Counted from the stretch's first letter, positions 17,283-25,881 are shown. The stretch is 64,000 nt of DNA from an uncultured Paracoccaceae bacterium (GCA_958439195.1 OY288156.1:1-64000), one strand, 5' to 3'. Numbers and translations: made by a program. Notes: a model not told the origin generated them from the sequence alone.

Positions 17283-17747
17283 TTAGGCGGCCTGCGTCGA
17301 CCGTGCCTCTGTCAGGATCGCATAAATCTTGGCCGGGTCGCTGTTGGCGCGCAGCTTTGCCACCACCGCCTGATCCCGCATCGTCCGGCTGACCAGCGCC
17401 AGCGCCTTCAGGTGATCAACGCCCGAATCCTTGGGCGCAAACAACCCGAAAACCAGGTCAACGGGCTGGCGGTCCACGCTGTCATAATCCAGCGGCTTTT
17501 CCAGCCGGATGAACACGCCCCTGATCTGTTTCAGGTCTTCCAGCCGTGCATGGGGCAGGGCGATGCCATGCCCCACGCCGGTTGGCCCCAGACTTTCGCG
17601 TTCCTGCAACCCGTCAATCGCCGTGGCCCCGCTCATGCCATAGGCTTGCGCGGCAAGCTCTCCCAATTCCTGGAAAAGCCGCTTCTTGCTCGTCAACTGA
17701 CCGACAACCCGAACGGCCCCCGGTATCAATAGTTTGGAAAGGTCCAT
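17283..17747 (-). CDS. ptsN: PTS IIA-like nitrogen regulatory protein PtsN
   Basis: EIIA-Ntr of the phosphotransferase relay PtsP-PtsO-PtsN, a cytosolic regulator of potassium transport and carbon/nitrogen balance. The phosphorylated histidine is His66 in GHGIALPHAR. 154 residues is the normal size. It follows hpf on the minus strand by 37 bases with a hairpin in between. No rpoN is present in this cluster, although ptsN is named for that neighbourhood in other bacteria. It is convergent with the sulfotransferase gene, leaving only three bases between stops. Confidence 0.94.
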   Translation of the reverse strand: MDLSKLLIPGAVRVVGQLTSKKRLFQELGELAAQAYGMSGATAIDGLQERESLGPTGVGHGIALPHARLEDLKQIRGVFIRLEKPLDYDSVDRQPVDLVFGLFAPKDSGVDHLKALALVSRTMRDQAVVAKLRANSDPAKIYAILTEARSTQAA

Positions 17748-17767
17748 CAGCGGCCGTTGTTCCTGTC

Positions 17768-17785
17768 ACGCGCGCAAGCGCGCGT
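17768..17785 (-). other. Hairpin between hpf and ptsN
   Basis: ACGCGCG / CGCGCGT stem with a four-base loop, touching the hpf stop codon. No U-tract follows, so it is more likely an mRNA-stability or attenuating element than a terminator. Confidence 0.45.
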
Positions 17786-18363
17786 CATTTTGCGTTGCGC
17801 GGGTCGATCCAGCCGATGTTCCCGTCATCACGACGGTAAACGACATTCACGCCGCCATGTCCTTCATTACGGAACACAAGCATCTTCTGACCACCCAGTT
17901 CCAACTGCATGACCGCTTCGCCGACAGTGACAGACGGTATCTTCGTCTCCATCTCGGCAATCACGATCGGCTGCGCCAGATCAGAATGGTCGTCGTCCTC
18001 AGGCTCCTCAGTTGGCGCGAGGATATATGCCGACCCTTCGGCGAATTCAACAGGTGCTGTCCGGGCGCTGTGATGGTTCCGCAACCGACGCTTGTAGCGG
18101 CGCAGTTGCTTGTCCATCTTTTCCCGGCAGGATTCAAAAGCCGCATAGATTTCAGTGGCATGCCCCTTCGCCTGCGCCGTCAGGCCGGTCGAAAGGTGAA
18201 TCGTCGCTTCACACACATGCTCATGCGCCGCACGGGAAAAGATCACCACGGCATCCGTCGGGCGCTGGGCGTATTTTTCCACCACCTCGCCCAGTTCGGC
18301 CTTAACATGCGTTTGCAGCGCCTCGCCGATGTCTATCTGTCTGCCGCTGATCTGGTATCGCAT
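17785..18363 (-). CDS. hpf: Ribosome hibernation promoting factor, long form
   Basis: Binds the 30S decoding region and drives 100S ribosome dimers in stationary phase. The N-terminal YfiA/RaiA fold (residues 1-100: MRYQISGRQIDIGEALQTHV, ATIHLSTGLTAQAKGHATEIYAAF) is joined by an acidic linker to the C-terminal dimerisation domain (about 130-192: VTVGEAVMQLELGGQKMLVF, NVVYRRDDGNIGWIDP), so it is the long HPF of alphaproteobacteria. Strong GGAGGAAG ribosome site upstream. It lies 252 bases downstream of lptB and probably has its own promoter. Confidence 0.95.
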   Translation of the reverse strand: MRYQISGRQIDIGEALQTHVKAELGEVVEKYAQRPTDAVVIFSRAAHEHVCEATIHLSTGLTAQAKGHATEIYAAFESCREKMDKQLRRYKRRLRNHHSARTAPVEFAEGSAYILAPTEEPEDDDHSDLAQPIVIAEMETKIPSVTVGEAVMQLELGGQKMLVFRNEGHGGVNVVYRRDDGNIGWIDPRNAK

Positions 18364-18615
18364 GGTGCTTCCTCCGCGTGAAATCGGTCCGGCGGCGCCG
18401 GTATGGCGACGGGCGAACCTTCGTTATACTGACTTGGTGTCGGGGCTGCGATCCTGCAAGGCAACGATCCGTCTTGGCGGCGGCATTTGCAGATCGGGAC
18501 AGGGCGAATAGCGCACTCATCACAGCTATTTGGCATCCGCCCATGCCATCTTGTCAACAGCGGCGTTGGTGTGGGTCCAACCACCCGCCCAGCGCGCCAA
18601 CCAGCATGGCAGGGA
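18364..18615 (-). other. Intergenic region lptB-hpf
   Basis: 252 bases with no gene that looks coding. It must hold the hpf leader and probably its promoter: TATAAC on the minus strand (around 18421-18426) is a plausible -10, but I see no good -35 at 16-18 bases. In many proteobacteria rpoN lies at this place; here it is absent. Confidence 0.5.
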
Positions 18616-19377
18616 TCAGCCGATCCTGAAATTCTGGCCCAGATACACCCGACGCACGGTTTCGTCGCGTACCACCTCATCTGTGGTGCCGCTCATCAAT
18701 ACCTTGCCATCGTGCAAAATATACGCGCGATCCACGATCTCCAGCGTTTCGCGCACGTTGTGATCGGTGATCAGCACCCCGATCCCGCGGCTTTTCAGAT
18801 CCTGCACCAGATGCCGAATTTCACCCACGGCAATCGGGTCCACCCCCGCAAACGGTTCGTCCAGAAGCAGATATTTCGGATCGGCCGCCAGACAGCGCGC
18901 AATTTCCACCCGCCGCCGCTCCCCACCCGAAAGCGCAAGCGCGGGTGCGCGGCGCAGGTGGGTAATGGAAAATTCGGACAGCAGTTCCTCCAGCCGTTCG
19001 CGCCGCTTGTGGCGGTCGGCATGGGTAATCTCCAGCACGGCAAGGATGTTTTCCTCGACCGACAGGCCACGAAAGATCGACACTTCCTGCGGCAGATAGC
19101 CAATGCCCAACCGCGCCCGGCGGTACATCGGCAACGCCGTCACATCCCGCCCGTCAATCAGCACTTCGCCGCCTTCCGGCGTGACCAACCCTGCGATGGC
19201 ATAGAAACAGGTCGTCTTGCCCGATCCGTTCGGCCCCAGCAGCGCCACCACCTCACCACGGTTCAACTGCATGGAAACATCACGGATGACTGGCCGCCGC
19301 TTATAGCTTTTGCGCAGGTTCCGTATGGACAGCCCCGCCGAACCGGCAGTCACGGTCAGATCGGGGCCAGCCTTCAC
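18616..19377 (-). CDS. lptB: LPS export ABC transporter ATP-binding protein LptB
   Basis: ATPase of LptB2FG, which powers LPS extraction from the inner membrane into the LptC-LptA bridge. Walker A GPNGSGKTT (residues 48-56), signature LSGGERRRVEIARCL and Walker B YLLLDEPFAGVDP are intact. GTG start overlapping the lptA stop (GTGA). 253 residues. LptFG are not in this window. Confidence 0.96.
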   Translation of the reverse strand: MKAGPDLTVTAGSAGLSIRNLRKSYKRRPVIRDVSMQLNRGEVVALLGPNGSGKTTCFYAIAGLVTPEGGEVLIDGRDVTALPMYRRARLGIGYLPQEVSIFRGLSVEENILAVLEITHADRHKRRERLEELLSEFSITHLRRAPALALSGGERRRVEIARCLAADPKYLLLDEPFAGVDPIAVGEIRHLVQDLKSRGIGVLITDHNVRETLEIVDRAYILHDGKVLMSGTTDEVVRDETVRRVYLGQNFRIG

Positions 19378-19874
19378 GGGTTGGCCTTTCCAGGCACGAA
19401 CACAGTCTGCACCCGTCCCTCCATGGTGCCGGTCCCTGCATCCAGATTATAGATCAGTTTGTTGCCGGAAATCGTGTTCTGGCCTTGTGTCAACAGAACA
19501 TCCCCCGTCATCACCACCTCACCCGTTGCGATGGTATAGACCGCCTCATCCGACTCGGCGGCATCGGTCGGGCTGACGAAAGTCACGCGACCATCGAAAA
19601 ACACCTTGGAAATTCCCTGCCCATCCTGAAGGTATTCGATGCGTCCCGTCGCCGCCGTGATCGTCATCTCACCCTGCACAACCTGCACATTGCCCGTAAA
19701 CGTCGCCACACCGGTGCTTTGGTCCACGGCCAGACTGTCTGACGTCACCTCTACAGGCAGCGACGTATCCTGCTGCAATCCCGTCAGGGTGATGCTGGTC
19801 TGGGCAATCGCCAATCCGCCCATTACCGGCAAAAGCGCGACTGTCATGATAAAGGCGCGCAGGGCGGCGAACAT
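19374..19874 (-). CDS. lptA: LPS transport periplasmic protein LptA
   Basis: Periplasmic bridge protein carrying LPS from LptC to LptD. 166 residues: signal peptide (MFAALRAFIMTVALLPVMGGLAIAQ) and an OstA-type beta-jellyroll with repeats such as VEVTSDSLAVDQSTGVATFTGNVQVVQG and DEAVYTIATGEVVMTGDVLL. Placed between lptC and lptB in one minus-strand unit. Confidence 0.93.
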   Translation of the reverse strand: MFAALRAFIMTVALLPVMGGLAIAQTSITLTGLQQDTSLPVEVTSDSLAVDQSTGVATFTGNVQVVQGEMTITAATGRIEYLQDGQGISKVFFDGRVTFVSPTDAAESDEAVYTIATGEVVMTGDVLLTQGQNTISGNKLIYNLDAGTGTMEGRVQTVFVPGKANP

Positions 19875-19892
19875 TGGACCCTCGGTTCAAAA

Positions 19893-20507
19893 TTATTTTG
19901 CTGGTTGATATAACAGCTTCACTGATCCGTTGAAAACCAGAAGATAGTTGTCTGCGCCATCACCGCTTTGCGTCAACCGCATCGATTGCGCGGTGATCCG
20001 CCCGGCAGGGCCATCTACCGTCACCGGCGTGTTGGATTGCACGTCCATGACATCCAGCCGCGCCGTCATGGTGTCGGATGTCACCTCATAGCCTGAACTG
20101 TGGTCCAGATGCACATCCCCGAAAAAGCTGATCTCTTCGCCATTCGGGGTCATCTGTGCCGAAATGGATTCCAGCGTCGCCAGCTTTCCATCCGGGGTCG
20201 TCAGCCGCGCCCGAACATCCGTTGCACTTGCGCCGCTTGTATCAGAAGCGGCTGGCCGTGCCTCGGCGGCTGTCACCTCAATTGCTGCGCCGTCGCGCGT
20301 GGTGCCGGTATAGGTTGGCGCAGTCATGCGCGGCTCTCTCAGCCGTTCTTCCACATCAACCTCGGCATAGGGCAGGGCGTCCTCCGGGTTGATGCGGTTG
20401 GAGATCAGAAACAGCATCGACAGAAGGGCCAGCGCCGTCAGCGGCAGCAGAACCTTCAACGCCGCCACCAGCCGTGACCAGCCATCCAGCCCCGCCCGCC
20501 GCACCAT
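19893..20507 (-). CDS. lptC: LPS export system protein LptC
   Basis: Single-pass inner-membrane protein that receives LPS from LptB2FG. One N-terminal membrane segment (VLLPLTALALLSMLFLIS) follows a basic start, then a periplasmic beta-jellyroll. I choose the ATG at 20507, which overlaps the kdsD stop by one base (TGATG) and gives 204 residues; an ATG at 20531 would add eight. Sequence is poorly conserved in this family, so identity rests on fold features and the kdsD-lptC-lptA-lptB order. Confidence 0.88.
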   Translation of the reverse strand: MVRRAGLDGWSRLVAALKVLLPLTALALLSMLFLISNRINPEDALPYAEVDVEERLREPRMTAPTYTGTTRDGAAIEVTAAEARPAASDTSGASATDVRARLTTPDGKLATLESISAQMTPNGEEISFFGDVHLDHSSGYEVTSDTMTARLDVMDVQSNTPVTVDGPAGRITAQSMRLTQSGDGADNYLLVFNGSVKLLYQPAK

Positions 20508-21472
20508 CACGCGATCCCGGCCCGCAGGCAATCGTGGATATGCAGCAGGCCGATCACCGATTGGCTGCCTTCCGGGTCCACGACAAACAGGCAGGTGATC
20601 TTTTTCTCGTTCATGATCCGCACGGCCTTTTCCGCCAAAGCCCCCGGCCCGATGGTCCGCGGCGCGGCGGTCATCACATCCCCCGCCGACAGGTCCAGCA
20701 GGCCCGCCATATGCCGCCGCAGGTCGCCATCGGTTATGATCCCCTGAAGATAGCCATCCCCATCCGTCACGCCAACCACGCCAAAGCCCTTGGCCGACAT
20801 CATCAGCAGCGCATCGCTCATCGGCGCATCATGCGGCACCAGCGGCGCATCCCTGTTCATCAGATCAGCCACCCGTGACAGCCGCGCCCCCAGCTTGCCG
20901 CCGGGGTGAAACACGCGAAACTGGTCTGGCGTGAACTGGCGATGTTCCATCAACGCCACAGCCAGCGCATCCCCCAGCGCCAGCGTCATCGTCGTCGATG
21001 TTGTCGGCACGATCCCGGTTTCACAGGCTTCGGGCGCGGGCGGCAACAGCAACGCCACATCCGATTGCCGCAGCAGCGTCGACTCCGCCCGCCCCGCCAC
21101 GCCGATCAGCGGAATGTCGAACCGGCGCGTATGCGCCACGATATCCGCCAGCTCCGGCGTCTCGCCGCTGTTGGACAACACCAGCGCCACGTCGCCCCGC
21201 ATCACCATGCCCAGATCGCCATGGCTGGCCTCGGCCGGATGCACGAACTGCGCGGGTGTGCCCGTGCTGGCAAAGGTCGCCGCGATCTTGCGCGCCACAT
21301 GCCCCGATTTGCCCATGCCCGACACGATTACCCGCCCCGATGCATTCAGGATCAGGTCCACCGCTGCGGCAAACCCGTCATCCAGCCCCTCGGCCAGCAT
21401 TTCCAGCGCCTCCGCCTCGCGGCGGATGACACGTCGGCCGGTGGCTAGAAAATCAGTGGTGGAAGATGTCAT
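20507..21472 (-). CDS. kdsD: Arabinose-5-phosphate isomerase KdsD (KpsF/GutQ family)
   Basis: Converts ribulose-5-phosphate to arabinose-5-phosphate, the first committed precursor of Kdo. The N-terminal SIS domain shows SGMGKSGHVARKIAATFAST, the catalytic-region HPAEASHGDLG and LSNSGETPEL; two C-terminal CBS domains (about 205-320) include GIITDGDLRRH. 321 residues, the usual length. Its start overlaps rnd by 20 bases. kdsC, often between kdsD and lptC, is missing here. Confidence 0.95.
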   Translation of the reverse strand: MTSSTTDFLATGRRVIRREAEALEMLAEGLDDGFAAAVDLILNASGRVIVSGMGKSGHVARKIAATFASTGTPAQFVHPAEASHGDLGMVMRGDVALVLSNSGETPELADIVAHTRRFDIPLIGVAGRAESTLLRQSDVALLLPPAPEACETGIVPTTSTTMTLALGDALAVALMEHRQFTPDQFRVFHPGGKLGARLSRVADLMNRDAPLVPHDAPMSDALLMMSAKGFGVVGVTDGDGYLQGIITDGDLRRHMAGLLDLSAGDVMTAAPRTIGPGALAEKAVRIMNEKKITCLFVVDPEGSQSVIGLLHIHDCLRAGIA

Positions 21473-22067
21473 TGGGCTCGTCCCATCCCATCAGGTCCAG
21501 TTCCGCCCGTGTCGGCAGGAAATCGAAACACCGCTGCGCCAGATCCATCCGCCCCTCGCGCACCAGACGCGCCTCAAGCTCGGCCTTCAACTTGTGCAGA
21601 TACAGCACATCCGACGCCGCATATTCCTTTTGCGCATCGGTCAGGTCCACAGACCCCCAGTCGCTGGTCTGCTGCTGTTTCGATACATCCACGCCCACCA
21701 GTTCCAGCAGCAGGTATTTCAACCCGTGCCGATCCGTGAAGGTGCGGATCATCCTTGACGCAATCTTCGTGCACCAGACCGGCGCTGTCGTCACCCCGAA
21801 GGCATTCTTCAACGCCGCAATGTCGAACCGCCCGAAATGGAACAGCTTCACCACCGCCGGGTCCGTCAGCAACCGTTCCAGGTTCGGCGCCGTCTTTTGC
21901 CCCCGCGCAATCTGCACCAGATGGGCATTTCCATCCCCTGAGGAAAGCTGCACCACGCACAGCCTGTCCCGCCGCGGGTCCAGCCCCATCGTCTCGGTAT
22001 CAATGGCCACCACGGGGCCAAGGTCCAGACCATCGGGCAGGTCGTTCTGATGCAGGAAAATGGCCAA
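21453..22067 (-). CDS. rnd: Ribonuclease D-type 3'-5' exonuclease
   Basis: DEDDy exonuclease of the RNase D family acting on RNA 3' ends. ExoI is VAIDTETMGLDP, exoII lies around FHFGRFDIAALKNAFG, exoIII around EYAASDVLYLHKL. At 204 residues it is short: only the nuclease domain, no HRDC domains, which is common in alphaproteobacteria. First gene of the rnd-kdsD-lptCAB minus-strand unit; it lies downstream of the tRNA-Leu terminator. Confidence 0.92.
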   Translation of the reverse strand: MAIFLHQNDLPDGLDLGPVVAIDTETMGLDPRRDRLCVVQLSSGDGNAHLVQIARGQKTAPNLERLLTDPAVVKLFHFGRFDIAALKNAFGVTTAPVWCTKIASRMIRTFTDRHGLKYLLLELVGVDVSKQQQTSDWGSVDLTDAQKEYAASDVLYLHKLKAELEARLVREGRMDLAQRCFDFLPTRAELDLMGWDEPNDIFHH

Positions 22068-22143
22068 GGTCGCATCCTTTCGGCAGGTATTCGGGCTGCA
22101 ATATCGACGTGCGGCTCAGGGGTCAACGGACAGAGGAAAACGC

Positions 22144-22173
22144 AAAGGGCGCGGGAATGAACCCGCGCCCTTT
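22144..22173 (-). terminator. Intrinsic terminator of tRNA-Leu
   Basis: A 12-bp GC-rich stem (AAAGGGCGCGGG / CCCGCGCCCTTT) with a six-base loop directly 3' of the tRNA gene on the minus strand, followed by GCGTTTTC. It separates the tRNA from rnd. Confidence 0.75.
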
Positions 22174-22186
22174 CGTCAGATCGACA

Positions 22187-22271
22187 TGGTGCCCAGAAGA
22201 GGACTCGAACCTCCACGCCTTGCAGCGCTGGTACCTGAAACCAGTGCGTCTACCAATTCCGCCATCTGGGC
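22187..22271 (-). tRNA. tRNA-Leu (anticodon CAG)
   Basis: On the minus strand the gene starts GCCCAGA and ends TCTGGGC-A-CCA with the CCA encoded. The acceptor stem is 7 bp, the D-arm has TGGCGGAATTGGTAGACGC, typical of leucine tRNAs, the anticodon loop TTCAGGT lies between CTGGT and ACCAG, there is a variable arm, and the T-arm is GGTTCGAGTCC. The 85-base length fits a class-II tRNA. Confidence 0.97.
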
Positions 22272-22288
22272 CCAAGTCGATGTTGGGC

Positions 22289-22317
22289 TACGTAAAGAAG
22301 CCCGCAGGTGGTGTCAA
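22289..22317 (-). promoter_or_regulatory. Sigma-70-type promoter of tRNA-Leu
   Basis: On the minus strand a perfect TTGACA (22317-22312) is followed after 17 bases by TACGTA (22294-22289), about 18 bases upstream of the mature 5' end. The -35 and spacing are very good; the -10 is weak. Confidence 0.6.
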
Positions 22318-22336
22318 CGGGCGGCGCAAAGAATCT

Positions 22337-23035
22337 TCACCCCGCCCCCAGATAGGCCGCCAATGCGGGCGGCGGGTTGGCGAACAGCGCCTCTGTCGCC
22401 ACGGGCGCCTCCACCCGCCCCTCCGCCACCAGCATCGTCACATCGGCAAAGCGCCGCGCATCTTGCGGATCATGCGTCACCATGACCACGGTGGCCCCCG
22501 TCTCCTCCGCCACCTCCCGCACCAGCGCCAGCATCTCGGCCTTCAATGCCGGGCCAAGGGCGGCAAAGGGTTCATCCAGCAACAACAGAGGTCGCGCCCG
22601 CAAAAGCGCCCGCGCCAGTGCCGCCCGCCCCTGCTGCCCACCCGACAATTGCCCCGGCCTGCGCGCACCCAACCCCTCCAGCCCGGTCCGCGCTAGGGCG
22701 TCTGCAATCCGCGCCCGCGCCGCGCCGTCCATCCGCCCCTCCGGCGACAGGCCCAGCGCAAGGTTGCGCTCCACCGTCAGATGCGGAAACAGGTTCTGAT
22801 CCTGAAACAGGATCGTCACAGGCCGCTGCCCCGGTGGCAAATCGGTGATGTCCTGACCCTGCCACAAAATCCGCCCCGCCTGCGGCACCACAAACCCCGC
22901 AATCGCGTTCAGCAGCGTCGATTTCCCCGCCCCCGAAGGCCCCAGAACCGCACAGCGCGCGCCCTTGGGCAGGGTCACATCAGCCTCCAGCCGGAATCCC
23001 GGCTCTGCCAGCACCAGATGATCAAGCTGCAACAT
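22337..23035 (-). CDS. thiQ: Thiamine ABC transporter, ATP-binding protein ThiQ
   Basis: ATPase of the thiamine/TPP importer. Walker A GPSGAGKST, the Q-loop region FQDQNLFPHLTVERNLALGL, signature LSGGQQGRAALARAL and Walker B LLLLDEPFAAL are present. The ATG at 23035 (MLQLDHLVLAEPGF, 232 residues) is the family-like start; it overlaps thiP by 14 bases. Last gene of thiBPQ. Confidence 0.93.
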   Translation of the reverse strand: MLQLDHLVLAEPGFRLEADVTLPKGARCAVLGPSGAGKSTLLNAIAGFVVPQAGRILWQGQDITDLPPGQRPVTILFQDQNLFPHLTVERNLALGLSPEGRMDGAARARIADALARTGLEGLGARRPGQLSGGQQGRAALARALLRARPLLLLDEPFAALGPALKAEMLALVREVAEETGATVVMVTHDPQDARRFADVTMLVAEGRVEAPVATEALFANPPPALAAYLGAG

Positions 23036-24578
23036 GGCGTCCAATCCTGTCAAACAGCGCAAACAGCGCGAAGGATGTTCCCATCAGGATCAATGACGCC
23101 GCCGCCGCCGCCTCCATCCGGTAACTGCCCATCAATCCATGAATGAACAGTGGCAAGGTGGCGTTATTTTCTGCCGCGAACAGCGTGATTACCCCCAGAT
23201 CGCCCATCGACAGCGCCGCCGTTATCCCGGCACCAAAGCCCAGTGGCCGCGCCAGACAGGGCAGGGTCACCAACCGAAACCGCGCCCATCGCGTCATCCC
23301 CAACGCTTGCGCCAACCGGTCCTGCCCCTGATGCAGCGCCCGCGCCTCTGGCAGCAGCAGGCGATAGGAATAGGGCAAGGCCAGCGTGGCATTCACCGCA
23401 ACCGTCACTGGCAGCGCCATGTCTGACGGCGTGGCCACCCCCCGCAGCGCAAGGAAAAGCCCCGTTCCGATCACCAGCGACGATGCCGCCAGCGGCAAGG
23501 TCGCCGCCACATCAAACACCCGATGCCCCGCCACCCGCCGCCCCGCCGCCAGCGCCAGAAGCAGCGCCGCCCCCGTGGTCAGCACCGTTGTCACCAGCGC
23601 CACTGAAACGGATCGCAAGGTCGCCGTCCACATCCCTCCCGGCAGATCGCCCAGTCCACCGATCCCCCGCACCACCAGGGCCAGCAAGGGCAGCATCAGA
23701 AACCCCGCCGCCAGCATGATCGCGGCCCCATCCGCCGCCCGCCGCCACCCCTTTGGCGCAGGCATCTCTACCCGTCGGCCCAATCCGGTGCCAAACCCCG
23801 CATCCCGCACCAGCGACCAACCCACCGCCACCGCGGTCAGGCACAGCGCGAATTGCAGCACGGCCAGCGTGGCCGCCCGATCCGGCGCGAAATCAAACCG
23901 CAACGCCTGATAAATCGCCAGCTCCACTGTCGTCGCCGCAGGCCCGCCACCCAACGTCAAAGCCACCGCAAAACTCGCAAGGCAGATGGTGAACACCGTC
24001 AGCACCGCCCCCGGCAGCGTCGCCCGCAACATTGACCATTCCAGATGCCGGAACTGCGCCCCCGGCGTCAGATCCAAGGATCGCGCCAACCGGAACCGTT
24101 CCGCCGGGATCGCCTGCCACCCCAAAAGCAGCATCCGCGTCGCCAGCGGCAGGTTCAAAAACACATGCGCCAACACCACGCCATGCAGCCCATAGATCGA
24201 CACGCGCGGCAGGCCCAACACCGCCAGCCCGTCATTCATCACCCCTGCCCGCCCAAAGATTGCCAGCAATCCCAGTACTGCCACGATCACAGGCAACAGG
24301 AACGGCGCGCCCATCAGCGTGATCAAGGCACCCCGCCCCGCAAACCGCCGCCGCGCCAGCGCGCGGGCAACAGGCACGGCCAGCAGACCCGACAGGGCCG
24401 CCGACAGCGCCGCTTGTGTGACGGTGAACCGAACCGCCGCCCAATCTGACGCGCCCGGCAGGGATGCCCCGGAAAAGGCGGCCACAACGGCCACCGTTCC
24501 CAGCGTCATCCCCACCAGCAGGGCGGCGACCAACGCCGCCCCGACAGGTGGCCTCAGCGCGCCAGCGCGGCTTGCCAT
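23022..24578 (-). CDS. thiP: Thiamine ABC transporter, permease ThiP
   Basis: 518-residue inner-membrane protein made of two fused permease halves, about 12 hydrophobic segments in total, each half ending in an EAA-type cytoplasmic loop (ARSLDLTPGAQFRHLEWSML in the first, AQALGMTRWARFRLVTLPCL in the second) that docks on ThiQ. It overlaps thiB upstream and thiQ downstream, so the three genes are translationally coupled. Confidence 0.93.
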   Translation of the reverse strand: MASRAGALRPPVGAALVAALLVGMTLGTVAVVAAFSGASLPGASDWAAVRFTVTQAALSAALSGLLAVPVARALARRRFAGRGALITLMGAPFLLPVIVAVLGLLAIFGRAGVMNDGLAVLGLPRVSIYGLHGVVLAHVFLNLPLATRMLLLGWQAIPAERFRLARSLDLTPGAQFRHLEWSMLRATLPGAVLTVFTICLASFAVALTLGGGPAATTVELAIYQALRFDFAPDRAATLAVLQFALCLTAVAVGWSLVRDAGFGTGLGRRVEMPAPKGWRRAADGAAIMLAAGFLMLPLLALVVRGIGGLGDLPGGMWTATLRSVSVALVTTVLTTGAALLLALAAGRRVAGHRVFDVAATLPLAASSLVIGTGLFLALRGVATPSDMALPVTVAVNATLALPYSYRLLLPEARALHQGQDRLAQALGMTRWARFRLVTLPCLARPLGFGAGITAALSMGDLGVITLFAAENNATLPLFIHGLMGSYRMEAAAAASLILMGTSFALFALFDRIGRHVAA

Positions 24579-25543
24579 TCGGCCAGCGCCCCCTCGCGCG
24601 CCGCCAATGCCTCATCCGCCGACAGCAGAAGCGAGGTTTCGGGCGTGATCAGCGTCTCAAACCCCGCAGGCAGGCCCGCCGCAGGCGTTACCGCCGGATA
24701 CATCCAGTTCGTCGTCGGGATCACGGCTTGGAACGCCTCGGTCCCCATGAAGGCCAGAAAGGCATCCGCCAATTCCGGCTGATCCGTCGCCGCCAGTTTC
24801 CCGGCGACCTCGACCTGCAGATAGTGCCCCTCGGTGAAAGGTGCCGCTGCCTTGCTGGCATCCTCCTCGGCAATCAGGTGATAGGCCGGGGATGTGGTGT
24901 AGGACAGCACCATGTCCGCCTCCCCCTCCAGAAACAGGCCATAAGCCTCGGACCAACCGGGGGTGACCGTCACGATGTTGTCGGCCAACCCTTCCCAGAT
25001 CGCCCCCGCCTTGTCACCATAGGCGGCCTTCACCCACATCAGAAGGCCCAGACCGGGGGTCGATGAACGGGGGTCTTGAATGATGATCTTCACATCTGAC
25101 GCCGCCAGTTCCTCAAAACTCTTGGGCGGCGTGGGCAGCTTTGCGGTGTCATGGACAAAGGCAAACCAGCCCCAGTCATAGGGCAGGAAAACCGGGTCAT
25201 CAAACACCACCGGCAGGGTGTTCGCCCATCCCTGCCCATGCGGCGCGAACAGGCCGGTGGCCGTGGCGGCAGCGGTCAGGTTGGTATCCAGCCCCAGCAC
25301 GACATCCGCATCCGACGCCGCCCCTTCGATCTGGATGCGCGCCAGCAACGCCGCCCCATCGCCCGCCGCCACGAATTGCAGGTCGCAGGCACAACCCGCC
25401 TCGAACGCCTTTTCCACAGCCGGGCCGGGGCCCCATTCGGCGGTGAAACTGTCATAGGTCAGAACAGTCAGCACGGGCTTGTCCTGCGCCGCCGCCATGC
25501 TGGCAACGGTGGCAAAACCCAGCGCAAGGATCGAAGTTTTCAT
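24554..25543 (-). CDS. thiB: Thiamine-binding periplasmic protein ThiB (TbpA)
   Basis: Periplasmic receptor for thiamine, TMP and TPP. The ATG at 25543 (MKTSILALGFATVASMAAAQ, a signal peptide) has GGAGGAAG upstream and gives 329 residues; the upstream open frame is the riboswitch. Family features: VLTVLTYDSFTAEWGPGPAV at the mature N-terminus, VVLGLDTNL, PYDWGWFAFVHD and TTNWMYPA. First gene of thiBPQ, controlled by the TPP riboswitch. Confidence 0.95.
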   Translation of the reverse strand: MKTSILALGFATVASMAAAQDKPVLTVLTYDSFTAEWGPGPAVEKAFEAGCACDLQFVAAGDGAALLARIQIEGAASDADVVLGLDTNLTAAATATGLFAPHGQGWANTLPVVFDDPVFLPYDWGWFAFVHDTAKLPTPPKSFEELAASDVKIIIQDPRSSTPGLGLLMWVKAAYGDKAGAIWEGLADNIVTVTPGWSEAYGLFLEGEADMVLSYTTSPAYHLIAEEDASKAAAPFTEGHYLQVEVAGKLAATDQPELADAFLAFMGTEAFQAVIPTTNWMYPAVTPAAGLPAGFETLITPETSLLLSADEALAAREGALAEWQAALAR

Positions 25544-25591
25544 GTCTTCCTCCATGTGCGACGGGACAGGTCGGGGATGGAGAATTCCATG

Positions 25592-25680
25592 CACCTTCCC
25601 TCCGCCGGTATGATCCGGTTCAGGTTCAACGGGTCCGCTTTCGCATCTCAGCCTGTCGCCAGGCACCCCGAGGTGATGCG
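25592..25680 (-). promoter_or_regulatory. TPP riboswitch (THI element) upstream of thiB
   Basis: Read on the minus strand: CACCTCGGGGTGCC, a variable P3 arm, GGCTGAGATG, GACCCGTTGAACCTGA, CCGGATCATACCGGCGGAGGGAAGGTG. The conserved CUGAGA, ACCUGA and GGAGGGAA blocks and a closing CACCU/AGGUG helix are all present. It ends about 50 bases before the thiB start; repression by sequestering the ribosome site or by termination would both be possible, and I see no clear U-tract terminator. Confidence 0.95.
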
Positions 25681-25681
25681 G

Positions 25682-25709
25682 AAGATACGACAAGCCCCGG
25701 CAGGTTCAA
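25682..25709 (-). promoter_or_regulatory. Probable promoter of the thiBPQ operon
   Basis: Minus strand TTGAAC (25709-25704), 16-base spacer, TATCTT (25687-25682), ending just before the riboswitch 5' helix, which is where a riboswitch-controlled transcript should begin. Confidence 0.55.
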
Positions 25710-25718
25710 GGGCAAATC

Positions 25719-25742
25719 GGGGGGGCCGATTCCGGCCCCCCC
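25719..25742. other. GC hairpin in the thiB-aroC divergent region
   Basis: GGGGGGGCC, six-base loop, GGCCCCCCC: a 9-bp all-GC inverted repeat with no T-run on either side, lying upstream of both divergent genes. The remainder of the 25710-25881 gap holds one copy of the GGGTATTT repeat (25797-25821) and no other signal I can name. Confidence 0.5.
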
Positions 25743-25796
25743 ACCCCCCCCGGTGACCCGGATTTCGGATGTGGCACTGCGCGGCACTGTTGATTT

Positions 25797-25821
25797 GGGT
25801 ATTTTTGCCAAGATGAAAGGG
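25797..25821 (+). repeat. GGGTATTT...GCCAAGATGAAAGGG repeat, copy 1 (upstream of aroC)
   Basis: Almost identical to copy 2 at 36933-36957 (one difference in 25 bases) and related to copy 3 at 43240-43260. Here it lies 60 bases upstream of the aroC start, in the aroC direction. The ATG inside it is in the aroC frame but is unlikely to be the real start. Confidence 0.65.
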
Positions 25822-25881
25822 CTTTGCGCCTTTCTCTTGATTGGCCTATGGACAGGACCGGATCAGACGGAGCAGGCAGGC

